A DNA stretch of 64,000 bases from Tenacibaculum adriaticum (lineage in GTDB: Bacteria > Bacteroidota > Bacteroidia > Flavobacteriales > Flavobacteriaceae). The DNA is taken from NCBI RefSeq assembly GCF_008124875.1, contig NZ_VNIA01000002.1:1-64000 (forward strand). The letters are read 5' to 3'. Position numbers and translations under genes: made by a program. The notes under the pieces were generated by a model, which was not told the origin of the DNA, made no database searches, and worked only from the letters and a program-made list of their open reading frames with translations. Positions 9,112-17,794 of the stretch are shown one piece after another (position 1 is the stretch's first letter; every line of letters begins with the position of its first letter).

Positions 9112-10536
9112 ATGAATGTTTTAAATAATTATAGACTATACACAACAAAATTACTATTCATTTTTATCTGTTTTTTTGCAGTTAAGTTATATGCTACTGA
9201 TTCTTTAATAAAGAGCAATCCAACAAAAGGATTGTTTACTATCCAATTTTCCTGGAATAGTGATTCTTATGCACGTAACGTTTCTGTACAAGTAGAGTAT
9301 AAAAAGAAAGGATTTTTAAAAAAGAAAAAAACTAGTGGAGAAACTGCTTTTCACGCTATTAAAAACCAATTTATAACATTAGAACTTTCGGAAGGAGAAT
9401 ATGAATTGTTATCGGTACGACTAACAGGTGGAAAAATAGGGTACGGTAAATTTTTAAGAATTCCTTTAGAAGGAACATTTAATATCAAGAAAGAACAAGT
9501 AACCAATGGTGGAATGATTTATTTAATTAGAGAAAATGAAAGTTCTAACAAGGTTATGGCATTACCTATCAATAATACTGAAGATGTTAAACGTTATGTA
9601 AGACAATATAAATCAGAATATGCGAATCAAATAGCTTCAATGCAATCAGCTTGGAAATTTTTATCTAATGACAAGGTTGATAAATTAGTAACGTCTTTTG
9701 CTGAATTATTAGTATCACGGCATAATGCTAAGCCTAACACCAAGGTCACTCATTTATATGCAACTTTGGGAATGGTTATAAAAATGAAAAAGGATAAAAA
9801 TGGAAAAGTAATTAATTATAAACTAATTAATACACCTACTTATCAGCAAATAAAAAAAATGACCTTGAAAAAAGACAATACCATAATTTGTACTTTAGAG
9901 AATGGTAGTTTTCTTTATGGAACAGAAGAAGGGTTAGAATATATGCCATTACCTAGTGGGTTAGAAAGTGCACCTGAATTGCAATCTTTAAAAGGGAATA
10001 AATTTCTGTTAGCTGATAACAGCTTCAATATTTTTTGGGCAGACAGCTCTTTTAAGTGGAAAAGTCAATTAGAGTTTAGAAAAGAACAAAAAGCTCCTGG
10101 ATTCTTTTCATTATCCGCAATTCCTTATTATCCAAAAATATATAACGGGAAGAAGCATTTATATATTTATTCATCTAATAGTGAAAAATATAAAATCCTA
10201 CTCCAATCGGAATATGATAACATACATTTTACTTCGGTGCCATTGGCTAAAAAGGTTAAAAAAATCACTAAAGTAACAGAAACTCCAACCCACCTTATTA
10301 TTGGCCCACATTTAAAATTAAATGCTACAGCAAAACGACCAGGTTATCTTTATGTGAAAAAACATGATAGTGAGGAATGGAATGTTAGAGATTTACCTAG
10401 AGGAGATTGTAAACGTTTTTTTCCAGGAAAGGATGAAAATATATGGTATACAGAATGTTCAAAAAATAATTGGTTAGAGAGTAAAGATTATGGTGTTAGT
10501 TGGTCAAAATGGAAAGCACCTAAAAAAGAAAAATAA
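9112..10536 (+). CDS. Secreted protein of unknown function with an Asp-box near its C-terminus
   Basis: I do not recognise this 474-residue protein. It has an N-terminal signal segment (residues ~13-28, LLFIFICFFAVKLYA, cleavage near LYA-TD), so it is periplasmic or surface-located. Residues ~35-130 look like an all-beta domain; ~150-240 are richer in helix. The second half (about 250-474) has repeating hydrophobic and aromatic strands and ends with SKDYGVSWSKW, an Asp-box (SxDxGxxW) typical of sialidase-type or BNR beta-propellers, so a propeller is plausible. No catalytic residues can be assigned. It stands alone between the accA terminator and a bidirectional terminator at 10546-10574. Confidence 0.7.
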   Translation: MNVLNNYRLYTTKLLFIFICFFAVKLYATDSLIKSNPTKGLFTIQFSWNSDSYARNVSVQVEYKKKGFLKKKKTSGETAFHAIKNQFITLELSEGEYELLSVRLTGGKIGYGKFLRIPLEGTFNIKKEQVTNGGMIYLIRENESSNKVMALPINNTEDVKRYVRQYKSEYANQIASMQSAWKFLSNDKVDKLVTSFAELLVSRHNAKPNTKVTHLYATLGMVIKMKKDKNGKVINYKLINTPTYQQIKKMTLKKDNTIICTLENGSFLYGTEEGLEYMPLPSGLESAPELQSLKGNKFLLADNSFNIFWADSSFKWKSQLEFRKEQKAPGFFSLSAIPYYPKIYNGKKHLYIYSSNSEKYKILLQSEYDNIHFTSVPLAKKVKKITKVTETPTHLIIGPHLKLNATAKRPGYLYVKKHDSEEWNVRDLPRGDCKRFFPGKDENIWYTECSKNNWLESKDYGVSWSKWKAPKKEK

Positions 10537-10545
10537 TAAATAAAC

Positions 10546-10574
10546 AAAAGCAACCATTTTGGTTGCTTTTTTTG
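10546..10574. terminator. Bidirectional terminator between the 474-aa gene and queE
   Basis: The arms aaaagcaacca and tggttgctttt pair with T runs on both strands. It lies between convergent stops and can serve both genes. Confidence 0.85.
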
Positions 10575-11207
10575 TTAAGGTATATTCAAAAATTTATGCG
10601 TTTGTAGTGAAATTTTCCACTTAGGGTTTTTCATCACATAGTCGATAATAAGTGGAGTCATTTTTTCTTTTTTACTCCACTCAGGTTGTAAATAAAGTTT
10701 ACAATCCTTTCCAACTTTAGCTGCTTGTTCTTCTGCAAACTGAAAATCATTGTTGTTGTAAATAATCATTTTCAATTCGTCTGCTTCTTCATAACAACGT
10801 TCTGTAGGTAATTTGGTTTTCTTAGGCGATAAACAAAACCAATTCCAAACACCAGAAAAATTATACGCTCCTGAGGTTTCGATATGGGTTTTAATCCCTT
10901 TTTCTTGCAGTTGCTGAGTAATATAATCTAAACTCCACATTAAAGGTTCACCACCTGTAATAACTACGGTTTCAGCATATTTTTTTGCGTTTTCTACAAT
11001 TAAATCAGTAGTTGTTGGTGGATGCAAATCTGCATTCCAACTTTCTTTTACATCACACCAATGGCACCCCACATCGCAACCACCAATACGTATAAAATAC
11101 GCAGCGGTTCCTGTATGTGCACCTTCACCTTGTATGGTATAAAATTCTTCCATTAACGGAAGCATTTTTCCTTGATCTATTAACGCTTGTACTTCTTTTT
11201 TCAACAT
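10575..11207 (-). CDS. queE: 7-carboxy-7-deazaguanine synthase
   Basis: A 210-residue radical-SAM enzyme. The FeS triad is CX3CX2C at Cys44, Cys48 and Cys51 (GGCDVGCHWCDV), preceded by the QueE signature EFYTIQGEGAHTGTAAYFIRIG. VITGGEPLMW is the glycine-rich SAM-contact loop. It converts 6-carboxytetrahydropterin to 7-carboxy-7-deazaguanine, the step before preQ0 in queuosine synthesis, so it supplies the pathway that tgt (4.6 kb away) completes. It is transcribed alone, in the opposite direction to tgt; queC, queD and queF are not in the window. A -7 box ends only 7 nt before the ATG. Confidence 0.95.
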   Translation of the reverse strand: MLKKEVQALIDQGKMLPLMEEFYTIQGEGAHTGTAAYFIRIGGCDVGCHWCDVKESWNADLHPPTTTDLIVENAKKYAETVVITGGEPLMWSLDYITQQLQEKGIKTHIETSGAYNFSGVWNWFCLSPKKTKLPTERCYEEADELKMIIYNNNDFQFAEEQAAKVGKDCKLYLQPEWSKKEKMTPLIIDYVMKNPKWKISLQTHKFLNIP

Positions 11208-11214
11208 AAGTGTG

Positions 11215-11222
11215 CAAAGATA
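11215..11222 (-). promoter_or_regulatory. -7 box TATCTTTG ahead of queE
   Basis: Read on the minus strand this is an exact TAnnTTTG match, 7 nt from the queE ATG. The 5' UTR would be almost absent. Confidence 0.55.
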
Positions 11223-11293
11223 GTCAACATTCGATTTTAATTAATGTTTTTTGCTATTTTTACGTGATTTTATCAATAAAGTTCAAAAACAAT

Positions 11294-12811
11294 ATGAGTA
11301 AAAAGGAAGAATTTTTTAGTTACATAAACGAAGGCTACCAATGTAAAGGTGATTTTATAACCTTAGGGGCAGGTATGTTAGGTGAAGAAACCGTGACGAA
11401 TGCTTTGGTAAACATACCTTTAAAAACGTTAAATCGTCACGGGTTAATAGCAGGGGCTACGGGTACAGGTAAGACGAAAACGTTACAAGTATTGGCAGAG
11501 AACATGTCTGAAAAAGGAATTCCAGTATTGTTAATGGATGTAAAAGGCGATTTGAGTGGATTAGCACAACCAAGTCCTGGACATGCTAAAATTAATGAGC
11601 GTCACGAAAAAATAGGGATTCCGTTTAATGCCACAAAGTTTCCAATAGAAATTTTATCAATATCTGAACAAGATGGTGTGCGTTTGCGTGCAACCGTTTC
11701 TGAATTTGGACCAGTTTTATTATCAAGAATTTTAGATTTAACCGAAACACAAACAGGAATTGTAGCGATTATTTTTAAGTATTGCGATGATAACCAATTC
11801 CCGTTGTTAGATTTAAAAGATTTCAAAAAAATGTTGCAGTTTATTACTGCGGAAGGAAAGGAAGAGTTGGCTACAGAATACGGTCGTATTTCTACGGCAA
11901 GTACTGGAGCAATTTTACGTAAGGTTATTGAGATAGAACAACAAGGTGGAGATTTATTTTTTGGAGAAAAATCGTTTGAAGTAGATGATTTAACACGTGT
12001 TGATGAAAATGGACGAGGCGTAATTTCGGTATTACGTTTAACAGATATTCAAGATAAGCCGAAGTTGTTTTCAACTTTTATGCTACAATTATTAGCAGAA
12101 GTGTATGAAACGTTCCCAGAACAAGGAGATAGTGGACGACCAGAATTAATTATTTTTATAGATGAAGCCCATTTGGTGTTTGAAGAAGCGTCAAAAGCTT
12201 TGTTAAATCAAATAGAGAGTATTGTAAAGTTAATTCGTTCTAAAGGAATCGGATTGTATTTTGTAACACAAAATCCAGATGATGTACCTCAAGATGTATT
12301 GGCGCAATTAGGGATGAAGGTACAACATGCTTTACGAGCATTTACTGCAAAAGATAGAAAAGCAATTAAATTAGCTTCAGAAAATTACCCTGATTCAGAA
12401 TATTACGATACCAAAGAAGTATTAACACAATTAGGAATTGGAGAAGCTCTAGTTACGGTGTTAAACGAAAAAGGAATTCCGACACCTTTAGCAAGAACGA
12501 TGCTACGTGCACCAATGAGTAGAATGGATGTTCTTACGGATAAAGAAATTCAGGAGGTTTTAAGCAATTCAAAACTTATTCCGAAGTATAATAAAGAAGT
12601 TGATCGTGAGAGCGCATATGAAATGCTAACTGAAAAGATAGAAAAGATCAATAAAGAAAAAACAGAGGAAGACGAAAGAGAAGAGAGAGAAAAAATGAGA
12701 AGAAGAACTACAACAAGAAGTAGAAGTACACGTCAAAATCCGATAGTTAAAGTATTAACCAGTGCAACTTTTATTAGAAGTGTATTTGGTATTTTAAAGA
12801 AAGTAATGTAA
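11294..12811 (+). CDS. HerA/DUF853-type ATPase
   Basis: A 505-residue protein of the YjgR/DUF853 group of HerA-FtsK-like ATPases. Walker A is GATGTGKTKTLQVLAE, Walker B is ELIIFIDEAHLVF, and VRSKG/FVTQNP-like sensor segments follow. HerA-like ATPases form hexameric motors on DNA, but the job of this subgroup in bacteria is not established. The start is taken at ATG 11294; an upstream in-frame GTG at 11210 would read through the queE promoter region and add 28 residues unlike the family. The C-terminus (about 450-505) is charged with a basic RRRTTTRSRSTR stretch and a hydrophobic end. No partner nuclease such as NurA is adjacent. Confidence 0.85.
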   Translation: MSKKEEFFSYINEGYQCKGDFITLGAGMLGEETVTNALVNIPLKTLNRHGLIAGATGTGKTKTLQVLAENMSEKGIPVLLMDVKGDLSGLAQPSPGHAKINERHEKIGIPFNATKFPIEILSISEQDGVRLRATVSEFGPVLLSRILDLTETQTGIVAIIFKYCDDNQFPLLDLKDFKKMLQFITAEGKEELATEYGRISTASTGAILRKVIEIEQQGGDLFFGEKSFEVDDLTRVDENGRGVISVLRLTDIQDKPKLFSTFMLQLLAEVYETFPEQGDSGRPELIIFIDEAHLVFEEASKALLNQIESIVKLIRSKGIGLYFVTQNPDDVPQDVLAQLGMKVQHALRAFTAKDRKAIKLASENYPDSEYYDTKEVLTQLGIGEALVTVLNEKGIPTPLARTMLRAPMSRMDVLTDKEIQEVLSNSKLIPKYNKEVDRESAYEMLTEKIEKINKEKTEEDEREEREKMRRRTTTRSRSTRQNPIVKVLTSATFIRSVFGILKKVM

Positions 12812-12853
12812 ACTAAACTTAAAAAAAGAACGTTAAATAAGAAATTAAAATAA

Positions 12854-13414
12854 ATGAAAAACTTAATTAAACCCCTACTATTTGTATTTGTTGCTGTTTT
12901 ATTTGTTCAATGTGGTAACGGAAGATATAACATAGCAAAAGGAAAAGTAGGAAAACTAACTACCAAGACAACAGTTAAAGAATTAGAGCAAATTTTTGCA
13001 AAAGATTCGATCGTTAAAATTTTAAGTGAAGGAGCTAAAGGCGATAATTACTTTCAAGATGATGATGAGTATTTAATCTATGAAAAAGGAGGGAAGCACT
13101 TGTTAACTGTTGTTCCAAAAGAGCAATTAGACGAAACTTCTACCTTAAAAAGTATTCAAATTTTTGATGAGCGTTATAAAACCGAAAGCGGATTAAATAT
13201 TAATTCAACATTTGGTCAAATTAATGCTAATAATAAAATAAGCAAAGTAGAAAGTTCATTTTCATCTGCAACGTTGTTTATTGATGATTTAAACACTACA
13301 ATTACCATAGATAAAGAAGAACTCGGTTTAAAAGAGTTTAATATGCAAAAAGTAAGTTTAGAGCAAATACCTGATTTAGCAAAGGTAAAGTCGTTTATCG
13401 TTTGGTTTAACTAA
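12854..13414 (+). CDS. Putative lipoprotein of unknown function
   Basis: A 186-residue protein with a short hydrophobic leader and a cysteine in VLFVQCGNG; Bacteroidota lipoboxes tolerate a residue such as Gln before the Cys, but this one is atypical. The mature part alternates strands and charged turns and reads like a single alpha/beta domain; I do not recognise a family. The +2 to +5 residues (GNGR) lack the acidic surface-export signal, so if lipidated it should stay periplasmic. It is 42 nt downstream of the HerA-like gene with no terminator between, so cotranscription is possible. A terminator follows at 13416. Confidence 0.65.
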   Translation: MKNLIKPLLFVFVAVLFVQCGNGRYNIAKGKVGKLTTKTTVKELEQIFAKDSIVKILSEGAKGDNYFQDDDEYLIYEKGGKHLLTVVPKEQLDETSTLKSIQIFDERYKTESGLNINSTFGQINANNKISKVESSFSSATLFIDDLNTTITIDKEELGLKEFNMQKVSLEQIPDLAKVKSFIVWFN

Positions 13415-13415
13415 T

Positions 13416-13445
13416 AAAAATCCCGCTTAATTGCGGGATTTTATC
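13416..13445 (+). terminator. Terminator after the putative lipoprotein gene
   Basis: The arms aaaaatcccgc and gcgggatttt pair around a short loop and lead into T-rich sequence. Confidence 0.85.
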
Positions 13446-13470
13446 ATTTTATGAATAGTTAGGTTAATTT

Positions 13471-13560
13471 GGGCGTTTCCTTATCGGGTAGTTTTTTTCA
13501 CTATATCTTTTTGGAATTTTAAAGAAATTCTAAAAAGGATGACGTTACAATCGCTAACGT
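13471..13560 (+). repeat. Candidate dispersed folded intergenic element
   Basis: This 90-nt segment opens with GGGCGTTTCC, continues with TCGGG and CTATATCTTTTTGG, and closes with AAAAAGGATGACG and CAATCGCTAACG. Positions 13507-13519 and 13525-13537 pair over 13 bp with one mismatch around a 5-nt loop, and the outer CGTT/AACG ends can pair too. No T run follows, so it is not a simple terminator. From memory, sequences of this layout recur between genes in many Flavobacteriia genomes, but I cannot check that here. I see only one copy in this window. An alternative is a structured leader of the cupin gene 14 nt downstream. Confidence 0.5.
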
Positions 13561-13573
13561 AAAAACAAATAAT

Positions 13574-13945
13574 ATGAGTAAAAAATATGTAATCCAATCA
13601 GCTCCTTTTATTGTGCCAACTACTGATGGTAAATTAATTGAAGAGCATTTTGGAAATGCTACGGATAAAAATTCACAAATAAGTATTGCACATATGGTAG
13701 CTCCTGCGGGGTGGAGTGAACCATTTCAAACACCAGAGTTTGAGGAGTACACTTACATCATAAAAGGTAAAAAACAGTTTATTATTGATGGAGATACTGT
13801 TGTTTTAGAAGCAGGACAATCCATTAAAATAGAAAAAAATACACGAGTTCAATATTCAAATCCTTTTGATGTTGAATGCGAATATTTAGCTATTTGTTTG
13901 CCTGCTTTTTCTATGGATTTGGTGAATAGGGAAAAATTAAAATAA
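13574..13945 (+). CDS. Small cupin-domain protein
   Basis: A 123-residue single-domain cupin. Motif 1 can be aligned at GWSEPFQTPEFEEYTYIIKG, but the usual HxH metal ligands are missing; only glutamates remain. The beta-barrel core continues as KQFIIDGDTVVLEAGQSIKI. Without the histidines a catalytic metal site is doubtful, so it may be a sugar or small-molecule binder, or an enzyme with different ligands. There is no signal peptide, so it is cytoplasmic. It is a single-gene unit downstream of the folded element and ends at an inverted repeat. Confidence 0.75.
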   Translation: MSKKYVIQSAPFIVPTTDGKLIEEHFGNATDKNSQISIAHMVAPAGWSEPFQTPEFEEYTYIIKGKKQFIIDGDTVVLEAGQSIKIEKNTRVQYSNPFDVECEYLAICLPAFSMDLVNREKLK

Positions 13946-13974
13946 GACTAGTAATTTCAATAGTCTTATTTTAA
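13939..13974. terminator. Bidirectional terminator between the cupin gene and the broken gene
   Basis: The arms aaaataagacta and tagtcttatttt are perfectly complementary over 12 bp. It lies at the cupin stop and just beyond the stop of the minus-strand pseudogene. Confidence 0.75.
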
Positions 13975-15067
13975 TTATAGTTTGAAACTTATTCCAAACC
14001 ATAAATCTCCAATAAATTTTTTCTTAGTTTTTATAGCAGATGGAGGTGATTTATATATTAGATCTTCATCTAAAGAGTCGGAGAGAGTATTTCTATATGC
14101 CCATCCATACCCTACGTTTGCATACAAACCATTAATTAGTTTTTCTAGAGAATAAGATCCCCCTAATACAAGATGTGGTGTAGATTCTATCGATATTCCT
14201 GCTCCAAAATTTAAATATAATTTATCTTCTAATTGAATGTTGGCTAATACCAGGTAAATATTTTTCCTTTTTCTCTCTTAAAATTTGATACTGAACACTA
14301 TCAATAGATTTTATATAAAAATCAGGAGTAATATTTTTAGAAAGCATTATACCAGAAGTAAATCTGATTTTACGAGCGTTTTTGATTTTTATTGTTTTTG
14401 AATTAGAAATTTCATTAATATTATTAAAAAAACTTATAGATTTTTCTTTTGGAGTTAAATTTATTTCTATAAATGTCTCTTCTCCTTTTGCTTTAAAGGA
14501 TTTTATTTTTAAGTTACAATTTTTATCAGTTTTTTCTAAGTATTTCTGTACGTTTTACTTTAAATGGTCTAAATAATTTAATAATTTAATAAAATTTGGA
14601 TCAAGATTCTCATTAGAACTAAAGTAAAGATTTGTTAGCTTTTCATCTCCAATTAAATTAATTTTTTCTTGAACTTCATTACATGAGAATGATTGACTTC
14701 TTAGATAATTATATAATAATAAATGTTTTTTTAGAGTATTATTAAATAATATACTATCTTGATTTTTATCAAATGAAGGAGCATTTTTTTTTAAGTTTGA
14801 TATATCTCCATAACTAACTCCAAAAATCCTAGAGGGAATACTTTGTAAAAAAGGAATAAGTTTTTTACTATTATCAGAGCTGGATATTTTTAAGCTTATA
14901 CTATAAAGAAAAGGATTGAAATTTTTAATTAAAATATTTCCTTCTTCATCAAGTTTCATTTCTTCAATTTTATCAATAAATTCTCCACTTTTAGCATCAA
15001 AAATTATGTCTTGAGCAGATAGAGTTATTGAAATTAATAAAGTAATAGTAAAATTTAATATTCTCAT
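13975..15067 (-). pseudogene. Broken gene for a predicted outer-membrane protein
   Basis: The intact 5' part (15067 down to a TAA at 14555-14557) encodes 170 residues with a signal peptide (ILNFTITLLISITLSAQD). After that stop the same frame stays open for about 95 further codons (to near 14260), giving sensible sequence such as SKNITPDFYIKSIDSVQYQI. Around 14255-14275, in A-rich tracts, the coding sense moves by one base. The new frame then runs to a TAA at 13975, with barrel-like strands (KLYLNFGAGISIES, LYANVGYGWAYRN) and an aromatic end (DLWFGISFKL). One nonsense change plus one single-base indel thus separate this from a ~360-residue OMP-like protein. It lies downstream of the response regulator on the same strand. 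Sequencing error could explain the homopolymer indel but less easily the stop as well. The family is not recognised. Confidence 0.75.
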
Positions 15068-15149
15068 AACTTTAGAGTTTTGAATTAATTATTACTCCAA
15101 AATTATGGTTTAAATAGGTTTGTTTTTATCCTTATATATAGGTAATTTT

Positions 15150-15800
15150 TCAGAAATTATATTTTTTATCAATAGCATATTTCATAAGTTCGTTAACACC
15201 ATTGAGATTAAGTTTTCTGATCATATTTTTTCTGTGGGTGTCAACTGTAGTTTTTGCGATGAATAATTCTTCAGAAATTTGCTTTGATGTTTTTCCTTTA
15301 GCAATTAGTTGAAGAATTTCTTTTTCTCGATTAGATAAGACCACTTTTTCTGATTTCCCCACAGTTACATTTTCATCCACATAGCTATTCATAAAATTGA
15401 AAGCTACGTTAGGATCAAAAAAAGTTTCTCCATTAGCAACACTAATTATGGCTTTTGAGAGCATTTTTACTCCAGAATTTTTAAGAATATAACCCGTTGC
15501 ACCTGCATCTAACATTTGCTTGATTGCATTTGGCTGGTCAAACATTGTCATGGCTAAAACTTTTATTTCAGGGTGTTTTTGTTTAATAATTTTGGTAGCT
15601 TCAATACCATCCATTTTAGGCATTCTAATATCAGTAATTACCAATTTTGGTTGTTTTAAAGAAACTAGTTTCACTAATTCTTCACCATTATTTACTGTTC
15701 CAATAATGTTAATCTCATCATCATATTCAAAGAAAGATTTAATTCCATCAATTAACATTTGATGATCTTCTGCCATAGCAATTGTTATCATAAATTTCAA
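15150..15800 (-). CDS. NarL/FixJ-type response regulator
   Basis: A 216-residue protein with an N-terminal receiver domain and a C-terminal LuxR-type helix-turn-helix (LSNREKEILQLIAKGKTSKQ, then LFIAKTTVDTHRKNMIRKL). The acidic pair is AEDH and the phosphoacceptor is in LVITDIRMPKMDG, Asp57 from this start, or Asp54 if translation begins at the second ATG (15791), which fits the family's numbering better. The conserved Thr/Lys region is AMTMFDQ and ILKNSG. It is 60 nt downstream of the histidine kinase on the same strand and is its obvious partner. Target genes are unknown; the broken OMP gene lies just downstream. Confidence 0.95.
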   Translation of the reverse strand: MKFMITIAMAEDHQMLIDGIKSFFEYDDEINIIGTVNNGEELVKLVSLKQPKLVITDIRMPKMDGIEATKIIKQKHPEIKVLAMTMFDQPNAIKQMLDAGATGYILKNSGVKMLSKAIISVANGETFFDPNVAFNFMNSYVDENVTVGKSEKVVLSNREKEILQLIAKGKTSKQISEELFIAKTTVDTHRKNMIRKLNLNGVNELMKYAIDKKYNF

Positions 15801-15860
15801 AATTAAATTAGTTTAAAACTATTAAAAATAAAGGAAGAACTTTTACCTACTTGTAGTGAT

Positions 15861-17774
15861 TTATGTGAGTGGTATATTGAAAATTATAGATGTGCCTTTT
15901 CCTAATGTTGAGTCTATGTCAAAATCGCCTTTGAGGTGTTTAACTCTTGTTTTAATTGAACCTAAGCCCATTCCATTATTATAATTAATTTTATTAATAT
16001 CGAAACCTTTACCATTATCTTCAATAATAACATTAAGATTATTATCATATTGCGATAGATTAATAGAGACATTTGAAGCTTCGGCATGTTTTATAATATT
16101 GGTTATGAGTTCTTGAACAATTCTAAAAACAATAATTTCTATATTGTTTTCAAGTCGTTTGTTTAAGCCAAAATCTAAAACTTCAATACTAATTTTATTT
16201 GCTGATGAAATTTTATCACTCATCATTTTTATAGCAGATAACAAACCTTGGTTAGCAATAACACCCGCATTTTTGACATGTGCGATACTACGAACCTTTA
16301 AATAGGTTTCGTCGATTAATTTTTCAGTTTTCTCATACAATTCATCTTGATTGAAATGTTTCTTTTCTCTGTTAAGTTTTAAATTTTCAAAATGAAGTTT
16401 TAAAGTTGCTAAAACGCTACCTAAATTATCGTGTAAGTCTTCTGCTATACGTTTACGTTCTTTTTCTTGACCATTAACCATCGCATTAATGGTATTAATT
16501 TCTTGCTCTTTAATTAGAGATAGGTTTTTTTGAGTTTCTAATTCTGTTTCTTGTTCTGCAAGTTTTTGTTTTCGTTTTGAATTTTTTAAAGCTAATATTG
16601 CAATTATTCCCCCTAAAAGAATAAATAAAAAAGAACCAATTAATAAATTTCTATTTTGTTTTCTTTTGGTTTCGCTAACTAAATTTTCTTGTTTTAATTT
16701 TAAATTCTCTTTTTCTTTTTTTTCTGTTTGGTATTTGGTTTCAATTTCTTCAACTTTTTCAATTAACGATTGTTTCTTTAAAGAATCGTTTAGTTGATTG
16801 AACTTATTTAGATAATTATAAGCTTGCCTATAATTTCCTTGGTTTTTATAATTTTGAGACAAATCATTTAATAATTTTATTTCTAATTCAGCGAAATTAT
16901 CTTGTCTAATATTTTTTAAAGCTGAAAGTAATTCTTTGTTTTCTTCCAAGTAATTGCTTTTTCTTTTAGCAATAATTGATAAGTCTCTATGTATATAGGC
17001 TAGAGTTCTTTTAGAAGTGTTTTGATTTATAGCTTTTTTGTTGTAATAGGAAGCAGAATCTATATTATTAAAATGATTTAAATATATAGAACCAATGTTT
17101 TGCAGTACTGAGTTACGATTTTTTTTTCTAAGTTTATATTTTAAGGATTTTTTAAAATAAATTAATGATGTTTCAGGCTTTTCTTCATTGTCATAGTAAA
17201 CACCTAAATTATTTAGTGCAGCCCCAATTTTATATGAATCCCCACTTTTTTTAGAACTTTCTAAATACTTTTCTAAATAAAATAACTGTTTTTCTTTATT
17301 AGAAGTTAATCTATGAATTGCGGCAAGTCCTGAATAGATATTTATTCTATTTTTTAAGTGTTTTGGATTATCTTCTTGGTAATACTCTAGAGATTTTGTG
17401 AAGTAAATCGCTGAAGAGTCTAATTTATTTATGGCTTTAAAATAATATCCTTTATTTAGGTAAAAATCACTTAAGTTATCTGTATTTAATTCATTAGAAT
17501 ATCGTTTTATTTTATTTAAAGTGAGTTTACAACTATCAAAACTTTTTTTGAGATAATAACAATAATATAGGTTTTTATCTATCACCAAGTATTTATTGTT
17601 AGAATCAAATTCATTTTCAGAAAGTTTATTTAATAAAGATAAAGCTGAAGATACTTCTCTGTTCTTGATTAATTTTCCTATAGAATCTTTAATTTTTATT
17701 TCCTGTATTTCTTCTTGAGAAAAAAGAAATACAGGAAATAAAAGAAGAAATAAGTTAATTTTTTTTCTTAACAT
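15861..17774 (-). CDS. TPR-domain sensor histidine kinase (NarX/LytS-like HisKA_3)
   Basis: A 637-residue kinase. A signal or anchor segment (about residues 5-19) is followed by a helical, TPR-rich sensor region (about 25-330) that should lie outside the inner membrane. A coiled stretch follows, then one transmembrane helix (about 377-396) and a second coiled stretch. The HisKA_3 dimerisation helix contains RIAEDLHDNLGS with the phospho-His at 448. The HATPase domain shows ELITNIIKHAE (N box), DNGKGFD and GMGLGSI (G boxes). It would autophosphorylate and pass phosphate to the adjacent NarL-type regulator. The signal sensed is unknown. A small unknown gene ends 20 nt upstream, probably in the same operon. 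Confidence 0.93.
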   Translation of the reverse strand: MLRKKINLFLLLFPVFLFSQEEIQEIKIKDSIGKLIKNREVSSALSLLNKLSENEFDSNNKYLVIDKNLYYCYYLKKSFDSCKLTLNKIKRYSNELNTDNLSDFYLNKGYYFKAINKLDSSAIYFTKSLEYYQEDNPKHLKNRINIYSGLAAIHRLTSNKEKQLFYLEKYLESSKKSGDSYKIGAALNNLGVYYDNEEKPETSLIYFKKSLKYKLRKKNRNSVLQNIGSIYLNHFNNIDSASYYNKKAINQNTSKRTLAYIHRDLSIIAKRKSNYLEENKELLSALKNIRQDNFAELEIKLLNDLSQNYKNQGNYRQAYNYLNKFNQLNDSLKKQSLIEKVEEIETKYQTEKKEKENLKLKQENLVSETKRKQNRNLLIGSFLFILLGGIIAILALKNSKRKQKLAEQETELETQKNLSLIKEQEINTINAMVNGQEKERKRIAEDLHDNLGSVLATLKLHFENLKLNREKKHFNQDELYEKTEKLIDETYLKVRSIAHVKNAGVIANQGLLSAIKMMSDKISSANKISIEVLDFGLNKRLENNIEIIVFRIVQELITNIIKHAEASNVSINLSQYDNNLNVIIEDNGKGFDINKINYNNGMGLGSIKTRVKHLKGDFDIDSTLGKGTSIIFNIPLT

Positions 17775-17794
17775 TTAAATTATAAGAGTTATAG

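Noticed and set aside
13471..13560. Integron attC site
   Set aside because: The ends resemble attC loosely, but the consensus R'/R'' core boxes are not matched and no integrase or cassette array is present.
14382..14576. Plus-strand 64-aa frame opposite the broken gene
   Set aside because: The minus strand over this stretch gives sensible protein in continuity with flanking sequence, while the plus frame is Phe/Leu/Ile-rich and has no support.
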